Shown here piece after piece: positions 26,588 to 35,803 of a DNA stretch of 64,000 nucleotides. Location: contig JAEYRB010000051.1 of the NCBI GenBank assembly GCA_023409735.1, positions 12,802-76,801 of the forward strand, read 5' to 3'. The number at the start of each line of letters is the position of its first letter. Position 1 is the first letter of the stretch. The stretch comes from Bacillota bacterium. GTDB lineage: Bacteria > Bacillota > Clostridia > Acetivibrionales > DTU013. Below the pieces are notes generated by a model. The model did no database searches, was not told the origin of the DNA, and saw nothing but the letters and a program-made list of their open reading frames with translations. Both the position numbers and the translations under genes were made by a program.

Positions 26588-26930
26588 ATTGAATTTGAGG
26601 GTGTTATTTCAATGAGTATATAAAGTAGGAGATTTGCTCGTCTCCTTAAAGATGTATGGGATATTTTACGCTTTGCTATATTGCAGGAGATGGAGAACTT
26701 TTCTTGAATGAAACATTGATATATAAAGGGGACGTACCTCGGGGAATGCATGGAGGAATGTCCCTTTTAAGTTAATGGCGTTTCCCAAAGGGATACAGCA
26801 AAAGGTGAGAGGGGCTCTTAGCCCTCGAAACTTATATATATGGCGTTTCCCGAAGGGATACAGCAAAAGGGTGAGAGGGGCTCTTAGCCCCGGGAGTTTT
26901 ATTAGCGATTGAGTGAGAAAGGAATATGCC
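26588..26930. other. 343-base intergenic region with a repeat pair
   Basis: The gap between mltG and trmR holds an inverted repeat near 26728-26771 (AAAGGGGAC with GTCCCTTTT) and then two 50-base direct repeats. No gene or clear promoter was seen. Confidence 0.6.
26775..26890. repeat. Two 50-base direct repeats with hairpin potential
   Basis: 26775-26824 and 26840-26890 differ at one base and one G insertion. Each begins ATGGCGTTTCCC, continues with GGGATACAGCAAAAGG and ends GAGGGGCTCTTAGCCC. Within each, GGGCTCTTAGCCC can form a hairpin and TCCC/GGGA can pair. They are separated by 15 bases and lie 41 bases before trmR. Confidence 0.75.
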
Positions 26931-27584
26931 ATGGTAAACCAGGACTTCATAACTGAATACATAAGAGGTACTATAAAGCAAAGCAGCGGACTTCTGAAGG
27001 AGCTTGAATTATATGCCGGTGAGAATCACGTTCCAATTGTTACACCGGAGGTGGCAAGACTCTTAGTAGTATTGGGGAGAGTTGTAAAGCCTCACCGTAT
27101 ATTGGAGATCGGCACTGCCATAGGATATTCATCCATACTTCTTTCCCAGATCCTCATGCCGGGAGGAAGAATTGATACAATTGAACGACAGTATGAAATG
27201 CTCGAAAAAGCCCATGAGAATATAAAAAGGGCCGGACTTGAGAATACTATCGGCATAATTGCAGGGGATGCCGTTGAGGTACTGGCTTGCCTTGACAAGC
27301 AATATGACATGATATTTCTTGATGCTGCAAAGGGACAATATCCGGAGTTTCTTCCGGAGTGTCTAAGAATGCTTAAAAAAGGTGGACTTCTTATATCAGA
27401 TAATGTCCTTTTCAAAGGAATGGTGGCAAGTGACGAGCTTGTGGCAAGAAGGAAAAAGACAATAGTCAGCAGAATGCGCAGCTATCTGGATATACTGTGC
27501 GGAAATGATGAACTGGACACAAGCATACTTCCCATAGGCGATGGGGTAGCTATCTCATATAAACATATGGAAATGGAGAAATAA
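26931..27584 (+). CDS. trmR: O-methyltransferase, probable tRNA 5-hydroxyuridine methyltransferase
   Basis: A class I SAM-dependent methyltransferase of 217 aa with the SAM motif ILEIGTAIGYSSILL near residue 55 and MIFLDAAKGQYPEF near 125. In B. subtilis the equivalent protein YrrM (TrmR) makes 5-methoxyuridine from 5-hydroxyuridine at tRNA position 34. The same neighbours occur here, mltG upstream and a U32 protein 2 bases downstream, so I prefer TrmR over the generic catechol-type call. The ATG at 26931 has GAAAGGA upstream. The name depends on synteny and is inference. Confidence 0.78.
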   Translation: MVNQDFITEYIRGTIKQSSGLLKELELYAGENHVPIVTPEVARLLVVLGRVVKPHRILEIGTAIGYSSILLSQILMPGGRIDTIERQYEMLEKAHENIKRAGLENTIGIIAGDAVEVLACLDKQYDMIFLDAAKGQYPEFLPECLRMLKKGGLLISDNVLFKGMVASDELVARRKKTIVSRMRSYLDILCGNDELDTSILPIGDGVAISYKHMEMEK

Positions 27585-27586
27585 CA

Positions 27587-28834
27587 ATGGAACAAAATGA
27601 TAGCGTATTAAGAAATGCGGTAGAGCTGCTTGCGCCTGCAGGCAATCTGGAAAAACTAAAAATGGCAATAATATATGGAGCTGATGCGGTTTATCTTGGA
27701 GGCGAGGAGTTCGGGCTGAGGGCATCGGCCGATAATTTCGGGCCTGATGAGCTTCGTGAAGGTGTTGAATTTGCTCATGCAAGAGGTAAAAGGGTCTATC
27801 TTACAATGAATATTATCCCCCATAATAAGGATTTTGATGGTATGCCTGAATATATACGGGAAGTTCGTGCTGCCGGCGTTGATGCAGTGATCTTTTCGGA
27901 CCCGGGAATATTTGAGCTGCTTAAACGTGAGGCACCTGATATGGAGCTTCATATAAGTACACAGGCAAATAATACAAACTGGCACAGTGCATTATTTTGG
28001 CATAGAATGGGAGTTAAAAGAGTCATTTTAGCAAGAGAGCTGTCCTTCAATGAAGTATGTGAAATACGAGCAAATGTGCCCAGCGACCTTGAATTAGAGA
28101 TGTTTGTTCATGGCTCTATGTGTATTTCCTATTCAGGCAGATGCCTTCTGAGCAATTACATGGCAGGGAGAGATTCAAACAGGGGTCTGTGCGCCCACCC
28201 CTGCAGATGGAAATACAGCCTTGTGGAGGAGAAAAGACCCGGAGAGTATATGCCGGTTTTTGAAAATGAACGCGGAAGCTATATCTTTAATTCAAAGGAC
28301 CTTTGCTTGATAGAGCATATACCAGAAATAATTAAGAGCGGGATCACAAGCCTGAAAATAGAAGGCAGAATGAAGAGCTCGTATTATGTCGCAACAGTAG
28401 TGAAGGCTTACAGGGAAGCGCTGGATGCTTACGCAGCTGATCCTGCAGGCTACAATTATGATAGCCGATGGATGGATGAGATGTGCAAGATAAGTCACAG
28501 AGAATATACCACAGGCTTTTACTCCGGTAAGCCTACCGGAAAGGAACAGGTATATGAATCAAGCTCGTATATAAGGGAATATGCTTTTGTAGGTTTGGTT
28601 ACAGCCTATGATCCGGAAAACGGAATTGCAACGATAGAACAAAGAAACAGGTTTGTTGAGGGAGAAGAATTGGAAGTAGTAAGTCCTCGAGGACCGTTCT
28701 ATATACAGAAAGCACACTCAATGCGAAATGCGGACGGAGAATCTATAAACGTGGCACCGCATCCTCAGATGACAGTATACATGCCAATGGATGCTCCTGT
28801 TGAGCCATATACGATGTTGAGACGAAAGGACTAA
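27587..28834 (+). CDS. trhP: U32 family tRNA hydroxylation protein (TrhP type)
   Basis: U32 proteins once called peptidases are now known to be needed for prephenate-dependent 5-hydroxyuridine formation in tRNA (TrhP). The protein has 415 aa: a TIM-barrel part starting VELLAPAGNLEKLK, the U32 signature EMFVHGSMCISYSGRCLLSN with its cysteines, then RGLCAHPCRW, and a C-terminal beta domain. It lies 2 bases after trmR, so substrate maker and methylase are in one operon. Bacillus has two U32 genes here; only one is present in this window. Confidence 0.85.
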   Translation: MEQNDSVLRNAVELLAPAGNLEKLKMAIIYGADAVYLGGEEFGLRASADNFGPDELREGVEFAHARGKRVYLTMNIIPHNKDFDGMPEYIREVRAAGVDAVIFSDPGIFELLKREAPDMELHISTQANNTNWHSALFWHRMGVKRVILARELSFNEVCEIRANVPSDLELEMFVHGSMCISYSGRCLLSNYMAGRDSNRGLCAHPCRWKYSLVEEKRPGEYMPVFENERGSYIFNSKDLCLIEHIPEIIKSGITSLKIEGRMKSSYYVATVVKAYREALDAYAADPAGYNYDSRWMDEMCKISHREYTTGFYSGKPTGKEQVYESSSYIREYAFVGLVTAYDPENGIATIEQRNRFVEGEELEVVSPRGPFYIQKAHSMRNADGESINVAPHPQMTVYMPMDAPVEPYTMLRRKD

Positions 28835-28890
28835 TAGAAAGGTATTAAAGAAGCTTTGCATATTAACCCCTCTTAATGGCAAAAATGTAA

Positions 28891-28928
28891 TATAATAACC
28901 GCCTAATACTGTAACAGCGGTTATTATA
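28891..28928 (+). terminator. Terminator after trhP
   Basis: A perfect 12-bp stem (28891-28902 with 28917-28928, TATAATAACCGC and complement) lies about 57 bases past the trhP stop. It is followed by only a short T-containing stretch, so it may act in either direction. Confidence 0.5.
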
Positions 28929-28994
28929 TCGCCTCCGGCGGAATTAAGCTGCTAGTTGCGATATTTTCGGCTGACACCGAAACGCACATGGCCG

Positions 28995-29030
28995 ATCATA
29001 TCATGAATCTTTGCAAATTCATGATATGAT
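28995..29030. promoter_or_regulatory. 14-bp inverted repeat before the PBP gene
   Basis: ATCATATCATGAAT at 28995-29008 and its exact complement at 29017-29030 flank an 8-base centre. It ends 27 bases before the start codon at 29058. It could be an operator or an RNA hairpin in the leader. The bound factor is unknown. Confidence 0.5.
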
Positions 29031-29057
29031 AAATTGCCGATTGAAGGGGTGTTTTAT

Positions 29058-30848
29058 TTGTTAAAAAAAAGAATAGTTATAGTCTGTGTAATAATTTCAG
29101 TATTATTTTTCGGGCTCCTGATAAGGATAGCTTTCCTGCAATTTGTGTCGGCAGGAGATCTGTCAGAAGCAGCCTTCAGACAGAGAATTGCAAACAATAG
29201 CATTGAAAGCCTTCGGGGTAACATTCTGGACAAAAACCTAATACCGTTTACAAACAGGACAGAAAAATATATTGCCTTCATAATACCTGCATTTATTCCC
29301 GAATCCGCTGAAGAGCAGGAAAAGGTGTGCTCCAGCTTAGGTATAAGCTTGGATAATCTTAAGGAGCTAAAAAGTAAAAAAGAGCCTGTCATGCTGGAGG
29401 TCGACCGTTGGAGAAGTGAAGCTATTGCCTCTATGGAGCCGGAATGGGTATCAATAATACACTCTCTTGAGAGGTACGATAGTGGTACTCTTGCAAAACA
29501 TGTTGTTGGCTATATCAGCCAAAAGGATAGAGTTGGACAGGCAGGCATTGAAAAATCGTATGAGGAGACTTTGAAGAATAATCAGATTATTGAAATCGGA
29601 AGCATTATAGATGCTGCACGCAACCCTATAAAAGGACTGGGCTACAGAATTAAAGCATGGAATACTGATGAAAGTCTTAATGTCAGACTCACGCTGGATT
29701 ATCATATACAGAAGATAGTCGAAGAGGTTATGGATAAGAATAATATGTCAGGTGCTGTTGTTGTTGAGGATGTGGCAACGGGAGATATACTTGCTATGGC
29801 GAGCAAGCCTGATTATGACCCGGACTCGGTTGCAAAGTACCTGAACAGTCTGAATAATGAGCTTTATAATAAAGCTACGGCAGCTTATAACCTGGGTTCG
29901 GTATTCAAAATAATCGATGTGGCTGCTCTGTATGAAGATAAGGAGCTTGACCAGGAGAGTGTGTTTGAAATAAACGAAAAGACAAAAAGTACATTTGATA
30001 CAAATGAAAAGGCGGATGACAGTCTAATCACAAATTATTCCAGCTTAACCGACATACTGTCGGGAGCGTACCAAGATACTGATATGCTGTCAGGGAAACA
30101 GGGTACTGATAAGTACTACTGTGGAGGTTACACGGAAATAAACGGGATAGTATTCAAATGCTCTTCATATCTTCAGGGAGGACATGGCCTGCTGAATCTT
30201 AAGGATGCATTTGCCCAATCCTGCAATTCATATTTTATTGAGTTGGGGCAAAAAATCGGGTATGTGAATTTAATTAATATGGCAAAGGAATTCGGTCTGG
30301 GACAGGAAACAGGGATAGAGGCTCAGGGCGTGGCTGAAGCCGTTGGACGTATTCCAAAGGCAGGCAACTACAGCAAAGCCGACATAGCAAACTTGTCAAT
30401 CGGGCAGGGAGTACTACTTGCAACTCCGCTTCAGGTTGCTGATATTGTCGCGGTTGTTGCTAATGGTGGAATCAAAAACAAAATTAATATTGTTGATTCA
30501 ATAGTGGACGATAATGGCACGGTGGTAAAAAGGGTCAGAGCTGATGAAGGAAAAAGAATTATTTCTTCAGATACGGCGCAAAAAATAAGGATGCTTATGG
30601 AAGCTGTTACCGAGTATGGCACAGCAACTGATGCAGGAAGAGATTACTACGGAGGAGCCGGTGGGAAAACAGGAAGCGCCGAAACCGGTATTGATGGAGC
30701 AGTTCATGCATGGTTTGCCGGATATTTCCCCAAAAATGACCCAAGATATTCAATCGCGGTATTTGCCGAGAACGGGCGGAATGGGGGAAAAGCTGCAGCA
30801 CCAATATTTGCTGAGATAGCAACAAGGATGAAGGATAAGGGGTACTAA
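29058..30848 (+). CDS. Class B penicillin-binding protein (transpeptidase)
   Basis: A membrane-anchored peptidoglycan transpeptidase of 596 aa. One N-terminal transmembrane helix (KRIVIVCVIISVLFFGLLI) precedes the dimerisation domain and the transpeptidase domain. The active serine lies in GSVFK near residue 281, SCN near 388 and KTG near 537. The TTG at 29058 follows GAAGGGGTG. It is probably a cell-division or sporulation PBP of the PBP2/SpoVD kind. There is no PASTA domain, and no FtsW/RodA partner is adjacent, so the exact role is not known. Confidence 0.88.
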   Translation: MLKKRIVIVCVIISVLFFGLLIRIAFLQFVSAGDLSEAAFRQRIANNSIESLRGNILDKNLIPFTNRTEKYIAFIIPAFIPESAEEQEKVCSSLGISLDNLKELKSKKEPVMLEVDRWRSEAIASMEPEWVSIIHSLERYDSGTLAKHVVGYISQKDRVGQAGIEKSYEETLKNNQIIEIGSIIDAARNPIKGLGYRIKAWNTDESLNVRLTLDYHIQKIVEEVMDKNNMSGAVVVEDVATGDILAMASKPDYDPDSVAKYLNSLNNELYNKATAAYNLGSVFKIIDVAALYEDKELDQESVFEINEKTKSTFDTNEKADDSLITNYSSLTDILSGAYQDTDMLSGKQGTDKYYCGGYTEINGIVFKCSSYLQGGHGLLNLKDAFAQSCNSYFIELGQKIGYVNLINMAKEFGLGQETGIEAQGVAEAVGRIPKAGNYSKADIANLSIGQGVLLATPLQVADIVAVVANGGIKNKINIVDSIVDDNGTVVKRVRADEGKRIISSDTAQKIRMLMEAVTEYGTATDAGRDYYGGAGGKTGSAETGIDGAVHAWFAGYFPKNDPRYSIAVFAENGRNGGKAAAPIFAEIATRMKDKGY

Positions 30849-30950
30849 TTCCATTTGCAGTCGCATATAATTAAAGTAATAATCATGAATTTTTCATTGA
30901 AATATAATAATAAAAATGAATGAAATGCATCTGAGAAATTCATTTTTGTG

Positions 30951-30979
30951 TTGACAAGCAGAAGATTAAGGTATACACT
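30951..30979 (+). promoter_or_regulatory. Promoter of the branched-chain amino acid transport operon
   Basis: TTGACA at 30951-30956 and TACACT at 30974-30979 with a 17-base spacer. An alternative -10 is TATACA at 30972-30977. The leader of about 150 bases contains no recognisable riboswitch or T-box. Confidence 0.55.
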
Positions 30980-31135
30980 AATTGACATAAAAACAAGCAG
31001 CATAAATATAAAAATCCCGATTGTATGTGTATCCTTTATGTGCTAAGAAATGAGGTTTTGCCTTCTTTGGAGACAGAGCTTTTTTTGTATAATTTATAGA
31101 AAAAATGTATAAAAAAATTAAAGGGGAGTGCGAAG

Positions 31136-32305
31136 ATGAAAAGGTTATTTTGTGTAATTCTGGTGGTTGTTCTAGCAGTGGCTGCATTTTCTGGATGTTC
31201 TTCGGGAACAGGAAATACAGCAGAAAATTCCGATGTTATCAAGATAGGTATTAACTATGAATTGTCAGGCGGTGTTGCAACATACGGACAAAGCTCGGTA
31301 GAGGGTATAGAGCTTGCTATTGAGGAAATCAACGCTGCAGGTGGAATTAACGGAAAGAAAATCGAAGCTGTCAAGTATGATACAAAGTCTGAGCCTGCAG
31401 AGGCTACAACTCTGGCTACAAAGCTTATGACAAAGGATAAGGTACTTGCAGTATTAGGTCCTGCAACGTCAGGCTCATTCAAGGCAGTAATACCTGTTGC
31501 CATAAAGAATAAGATTCCTGTTGCCTCGGGCTCTGCTACAGCTGACGATGTAACAGTTGATGCAAGCGGTGTTAAGCAGTATGCTTTCCGTATATGCTTC
31601 AGTGATTCCTATCAGGGCGAAGTTATGGCAAGCTATGCACTTAATAATCTCTCAAAGAAGAAAGCTGTTATTATCATGGACAGCTCCAGCGATTATGCAA
31701 AGGGACTTGCAAAGAGCTTCAAACGTGTATTTACAGAAGGCGGTGGAGCAGTTGTTGCAGAAGAAGCATATCTTGACGGTGATACAGACTTTAATGCTAT
31801 TATAACAAGCATAAAGAACCAGGACTTTGACGTTATATTTATTCCGGGTTACTATGAAGAAGTAGGACTTATTATAAAGCAAGCACGTGCTCAGGGTATA
31901 GACGCACCTGTTTTAGGAGCTGATGGCTTTGATTCGCCGGAGCTTGTTAAGCTTGCAGGTAAGGAAGCACTTAACAATGTTTTCTTCTCCAACCATTATT
32001 CATCACTTGACCAGGATCCTACAGTCGTATCCTTCATTGAAAGCTTCAAGAAAAAATATGACAACAAGGAGCCTGATGCCTTCAACGCGCTTGGCTATGA
32101 CCTGGCGAAGTTCGTGGCAGATGGAATCGGCCGTGCAGAAAAGCTTAATGGTGAATCCGTTAAAAAAGCACTGGAAGAGACAAAGGACTTTAAAGGAGTT
32201 ACAGGTTCCTTTAGCATAAATGAAAATCATGATGCTGTTAAGGCTATTGTAGTTATAGGCCTTAAGGACGGTGCTCAGGATACAATTGAAAGAATAAGCA
32301 GGTAA
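31136..32305 (+). CDS. livK: Branched-chain amino acid ABC transporter, substrate-binding lipoprotein
   Basis: The extracellular binding protein of a Leu/Ile/Val-type ABC importer, 389 aa. The signal peptide ends in the lipobox FSGC, so it should be lipid-anchored at Cys21. The mature part has the Leu/Ile/Val-binding fold, starting IKIGINYELSGGVATYGQSS and containing EEINAAGGINGKKIE. The ATG at 31136 follows AAGGGGAGTG. It is the first gene of a five-gene liv operon; the exact ligand cannot be read from the sequence. Confidence 0.92.
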   Translation: MKRLFCVILVVVLAVAAFSGCSSGTGNTAENSDVIKIGINYELSGGVATYGQSSVEGIELAIEEINAAGGINGKKIEAVKYDTKSEPAEATTLATKLMTKDKVLAVLGPATSGSFKAVIPVAIKNKIPVASGSATADDVTVDASGVKQYAFRICFSDSYQGEVMASYALNNLSKKKAVIIMDSSSDYAKGLAKSFKRVFTEGGGAVVAEEAYLDGDTDFNAIITSIKNQDFDVIFIPGYYEEVGLIIKQARAQGIDAPVLGADGFDSPELVKLAGKEALNNVFFSNHYSSLDQDPTVVSFIESFKKKYDNKEPDAFNALGYDLAKFVADGIGRAEKLNGESVKKALEETKDFKGVTGSFSINENHDAVKAIVVIGLKDGAQDTIERISR

Positions 32306-32457
32306 ATTTAAGCAGTGTAAATAAAGAAAGAAATGTGCATGTAGGTGGAGATTGTATCTCCACTTATATGTATTTATCAGGTATAATATTATTATCATAT
32401 GTCAAATGAATAAATATGATCTAAGGCACTTGCTAGTGCTTGAAAGAGGGGAATCGT

Positions 32458-33342
32458 TTGGAACAGTTTTTACAGCAGGTTATAAACGGCGTATCTCTGG
32501 GGAGTATTTATGCTTTAATTGCCCTTGGTTATACGATGGTTTACGGAATTATTAAGCTGATTAACTTTGCCCACTGTGATATTTATATGCTTGGGGCGTA
32601 TATTGGCTATTTTTGTATGACATTTCTGCATCTTGGTTTTATACCTTCCATATTAGTGGCAATGTCCGTTTGTATTATACTTGGAATGCTTATTGAAAAA
32701 ATCGCATACAAGCCATTAAGAAATGCCACAAGAATAGCGGTGCTTATAACTGCTATAGGTGTTTCATTATTCCTTGAATACGGAACAATGTTTGTTGTTA
32801 CTGCGAAGGTGCGCACATATCCGGAGATGACAGGCTTGCTTGCTCAGAAATTCAACATAGGTAATGTCATAATTTCTATGCAGCAGATAATGATCGTAAG
32901 CATAACTATTATTTTAATGATCATGCTGCAGTTCATTGTTAATAAGACTAAGATAGGCAAGGCAATGCGAGCTGTATCACTTGATAAGGACGCAGCTGAG
33001 CTTATGGGTATAAATGTGGACACAACGATATCATTTACATTCGCGCTTGGCTCTGCACTTGCGGGAGCTGCCGGAGTAATGGTAGGCATTTATTACAACT
33101 CAATAAATCCGTTAATGGGTGTTGTTCCGGGGTTAAAAGCATTTATTGCCGCTGTTTTTGGCGGAATAGGAATTATACCAGGTGCAATGATAGGCGGCTA
33201 TTTTATAGGAATTGTTGAAGTTTTGGTTTCCGGGTACGGAAATTCTATGTACAGGGACGCTGTAGTTTTTGCCATTCTTATAGTTATACTTATTGTCAAG
33301 CCAGCAGGCCTTTTGGGCAAGAATACCAGGGAGAAGGTGTAG
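32458..33342 (+). CDS. livH: Branched-chain amino acid ABC transporter permease LivH
   Basis: An integral membrane permease of 294 aa with about eight hydrophobic segments. The N-terminus EQFLQQVINGVSLGSIYALI and the segment YTMVYGIIKLINFAHCDIYM are typical of LivH. The TTG at 32458 has GAGGGGAA 5 bases upstream, which decides the start over upstream codons. It pairs with LivM, 3 bases downstream. Confidence 0.92.
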   Translation: MEQFLQQVINGVSLGSIYALIALGYTMVYGIIKLINFAHCDIYMLGAYIGYFCMTFLHLGFIPSILVAMSVCIILGMLIEKIAYKPLRNATRIAVLITAIGVSLFLEYGTMFVVTAKVRTYPEMTGLLAQKFNIGNVIISMQQIMIVSITIILMIMLQFIVNKTKIGKAMRAVSLDKDAAELMGINVDTTISFTFALGSALAGAAGVMVGIYYNSINPLMGVVPGLKAFIAAVFGGIGIIPGAMIGGYFIGIVEVLVSGYGNSMYRDAVVFAILIVILIVKPAGLLGKNTREKV

Positions 33343-33345
33343 AAA

Positions 33346-34314
33346 ATGAACAAAATATTAGAATCAAACGCAATGAAAAAAGCAATTTCTATAGTTCTTA
33401 CCTATGGTATCATTCAGCTTTTGATATCGACTAATATAATCAGTGATTATTTACAGGCTACGCTTGTTACAATTTGCATTAACATAATACTGGCAGTCAG
33501 CCTTAACCTTATAACCGGCTTTACGGGTCAGTTCTCCCTCGGACATGCGGGCTTTATGTCCATAGGTGCTTATGTCTGTGCGCTGATAACAATGAGGATG
33601 CCAACAGTGCCGGGCTTCATTATAGGAGTCTTGGCAGCAGCTACAGCCGCTGCTGTGGTTGGGTGTCTAGTAGGTCTTCCGACACTGAGACTGCAGGGTG
33701 ATTATCTTGCAATTGCCACACTGGGTATGTCGGAAATAATTCGTGTTGTATTTCTCAATCTTGACATAACTAACGGAGCAGCCGGACTTAACGGAATACC
33801 GCAGTTCGTTAACTGGCCCTGGCTTTTCCTATTCACAGCGGGTACGGTGGTTTTGATCACTAATTTCTTGAAATCCTCTCATGGCAGGGCATGTATTTCT
33901 ATCCGTGAGGATGAGATAGCTGCTGAGGCTATGGGAATAAATACAACGAAATATAAGGTAATATCCTTTATGATCGGAGCCTTCTGTGCAGGAATCGGAG
34001 GTGCTCTTTATTCCTCATATTTCTACTTTTTAAAGCCTGATCTGTTTGGATTTATGAAATCCATAGACATATTGGTAATTGTTGTGTTTGGCGGACTGGG
34101 AAGTATATCAGGCTCAATTATGGCTGCAGTTTTACTGGCGCTTATATCAACGTTCCTGCAGTCCTTCCCTGAAATACGTATGGTTCTGTACTCTCTACTG
34201 CTGATCATTATAATGGTATTCCGCCCTCAAGGGCTTATGGGATCAAAGGAAATTTCATTCACAATATTCAGAAGATTTGGTGATGTTTTCAAGTCCCGGA
34301 AAGGGAGGGCATAA
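33346..34314 (+). CDS. livM: Branched-chain amino acid ABC transporter permease LivM
   Basis: The second permease subunit, 322 aa, highly hydrophobic. The LivM signature LITGFTGQFSLGHAGFMSIGA lies near residue 60, and the ATPase-coupling loop CISIREDEIAAEAMGIN near 185. The ATG at 33346 follows AGAAGGTG. It is separated by 2 bases from livG. Confidence 0.92.
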   Translation: MNKILESNAMKKAISIVLTYGIIQLLISTNIISDYLQATLVTICINIILAVSLNLITGFTGQFSLGHAGFMSIGAYVCALITMRMPTVPGFIIGVLAAATAAAVVGCLVGLPTLRLQGDYLAIATLGMSEIIRVVFLNLDITNGAAGLNGIPQFVNWPWLFLFTAGTVVLITNFLKSSHGRACISIREDEIAAEAMGINTTKYKVISFMIGAFCAGIGGALYSSYFYFLKPDLFGFMKSIDILVIVVFGGLGSISGSIMAAVLLALISTFLQSFPEIRMVLYSLLLIIIMVFRPQGLMGSKEISFTIFRRFGDVFKSRKGRA

Positions 34315-34316
34315 GC

Positions 34317-35102
34317 ATGTCAATATTAAGTGTAAAGAAATTGACAAAATCCTTTGGCGGCCTTACAGCTGTTTCAAATGTAAATATGGAAATAGAAAAG
34401 GGAGAGCTGGTCGGACTTATTGGCCCGAACGGAGCCGGAAAAACAACCTTGTTCAACATGCTGACAGGTGTTTATGTACCTACCTCAGGCACGATCACTC
34501 TTAACAGGAACGGTACGGAGAAACAGCTCCAGGGACTTAAGCCTCATGCAGTATGCAGTGAGGGATTGGCAAGAACCTTTCAGAATATAAGGCTGTTTAA
34601 GGATCTGACAGTGCTTGATAATGTGCGGATCGCAATGCACAAAAATGTAAACTATGGACTTGCATCAAGCTTCCTTCATCTGAAATCCTATCAAAAGGAA
34701 GAAAAAGGGCTTTTGGAGGAGAGCATTGAGCTATTAACGATCCTTGGCCTCGCAGATAAGAAGAATGAACTGGCACGAAATCTTCCCTATGGTGAACAGC
34801 GCCATCTGGAGATAGCACGTGCTTTGGCGACTAATCCGGTACTCTTACTTCTTGATGAGCCGGCGGCAGGCATGAATCCGGCTGAAACTGCTAAATTGAC
34901 GGAGATCATAGGATGGATAAGAGAAAAATTCGACCTTACTATCCTACTTATAGAGCACGATATGTCCCTTGTAATGAAAATCTGTGAACGCATTTATGTT
35001 TTGAATTACGGTATGATTATAGCTAATGGTAATCCGGCTGAGATCAAAACTAATAAAAGTGTAATTGAGGCTTATCTGGGGGAGGATATCAGCAATGCTT
35101 GA
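34317..35102 (+). CDS. livG: Branched-chain amino acid ABC transporter ATP-binding protein LivG
   Basis: A cytoplasmic ATPase subunit of 261 aa. Walker A GPNGAGKTTLFNM is near residue 37, the signature region NLPYGEQRHLEIARAL near 156 and Walker B VLLLLDEPAAGMNP after it. The signature is YGEQR rather than SGGQ, as is common in LivG. Its stop overlaps the livF start by 5 bases. Confidence 0.93.
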   Translation: MSILSVKKLTKSFGGLTAVSNVNMEIEKGELVGLIGPNGAGKTTLFNMLTGVYVPTSGTITLNRNGTEKQLQGLKPHAVCSEGLARTFQNIRLFKDLTVLDNVRIAMHKNVNYGLASSFLHLKSYQKEEKGLLEESIELLTILGLADKKNELARNLPYGEQRHLEIARALATNPVLLLLDEPAAGMNPAETAKLTEIIGWIREKFDLTILLIEHDMSLVMKICERIYVLNYGMIIANGNPAEIKTNKSVIEAYLGEDISNA

Positions 35103-35799
35103 AATAAAAAACATTAATGTGCATTTTGGTGTTATACATGCATTAAAGGGAATATCACTTACTGTAAATGATGGTGAAATAGTGACGCTGATTGGAGCGA
35201 ACGGCGCCGGAAAAACTACCACACTTCGCACTGCCTCCGGTCTGAAGAAGCCGACCGATGGATCAATAATACTTGATGGTAAGGATATAACTAATACGTC
35301 GGCAAAGGAGAGAGTGCAGATGGGAATTTCACATTCTCCCGAAGGACGGCGTGTATTTTCAACAATGACGGTGCTTGAAAATCTTGAACTTGGTGCTTAT
35401 CTGAGAAAAGACAGGGCACAAATTAAAAAAGATATGGATATGGTGTTCGGGCATTTCCCAATACTTGCAGATCGCAGAAAGCAGTTAGCAGGTACATTGT
35501 CCGGTGGTGAACAGCAGATGCTGGCAATAGGCAGGGCACTTATGAGCAAGCCGAAGCTTCTTTTCCTTGACGAGCCGTCTATGGGCCTTGCACCTATACT
35601 GGTTCAGGAGATATTTAACATTATTCGCGAAATAAACAAGGATGGAACAACAATACTTCTAGTTGAGCAGAATGCCAGCATGGCGCTTCAGATCGCAAGC
35701 CGTGCTTATGTAATAGAAACAGGCTCGATCGTTTTATCAGGCTCAGGCGCTGAGCTGCTGCAGAGTGAGGACATTAAAAAAGCATATTTGGGAGGTTGA
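35098..35799 (+). CDS. livF: Branched-chain amino acid ABC transporter ATP-binding protein LivF
   Basis: The second ATPase subunit, 233 aa, with Walker A GANGAGKTTTLRT, signature LSGGEQQMLAIGRAL and Walker B LLFLDEPSMGLAP. I chose the ATG at 35098, which overlaps the end of livG and has GGGGAGGA upstream. An ATG further up lacks a site and lies inside livG. Confidence 0.93.
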   Translation, partial: LEIKNINVHFGVIHALKGISLTVNDGEIVTLIGANGAGKTTTLRTASGLKKPTDGSIILDGKDITNTSAKERVQMGISHSPEGRRVFSTMTVLENLELGAYLRKDRAQIKKDMDMVFGHFPILADRRKQLAGTLSGGEQQMLAIGRALMSKPKLLFLDEPSMGLAPILVQEIFNIIREINKDGTTILLVEQNASMALQIASRAYVIETGSIVLSGSGAELLQSEDIKKAYLGG

Positions 35800-35803
35800 T
35801 ATT

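Noticed and set aside
30980..31135. T-box or other riboswitch in the liv operon leader
   Set aside because: No T-box sequence, specifier stem or clear antiterminator could be found; only a weak T-rich stretch is present.
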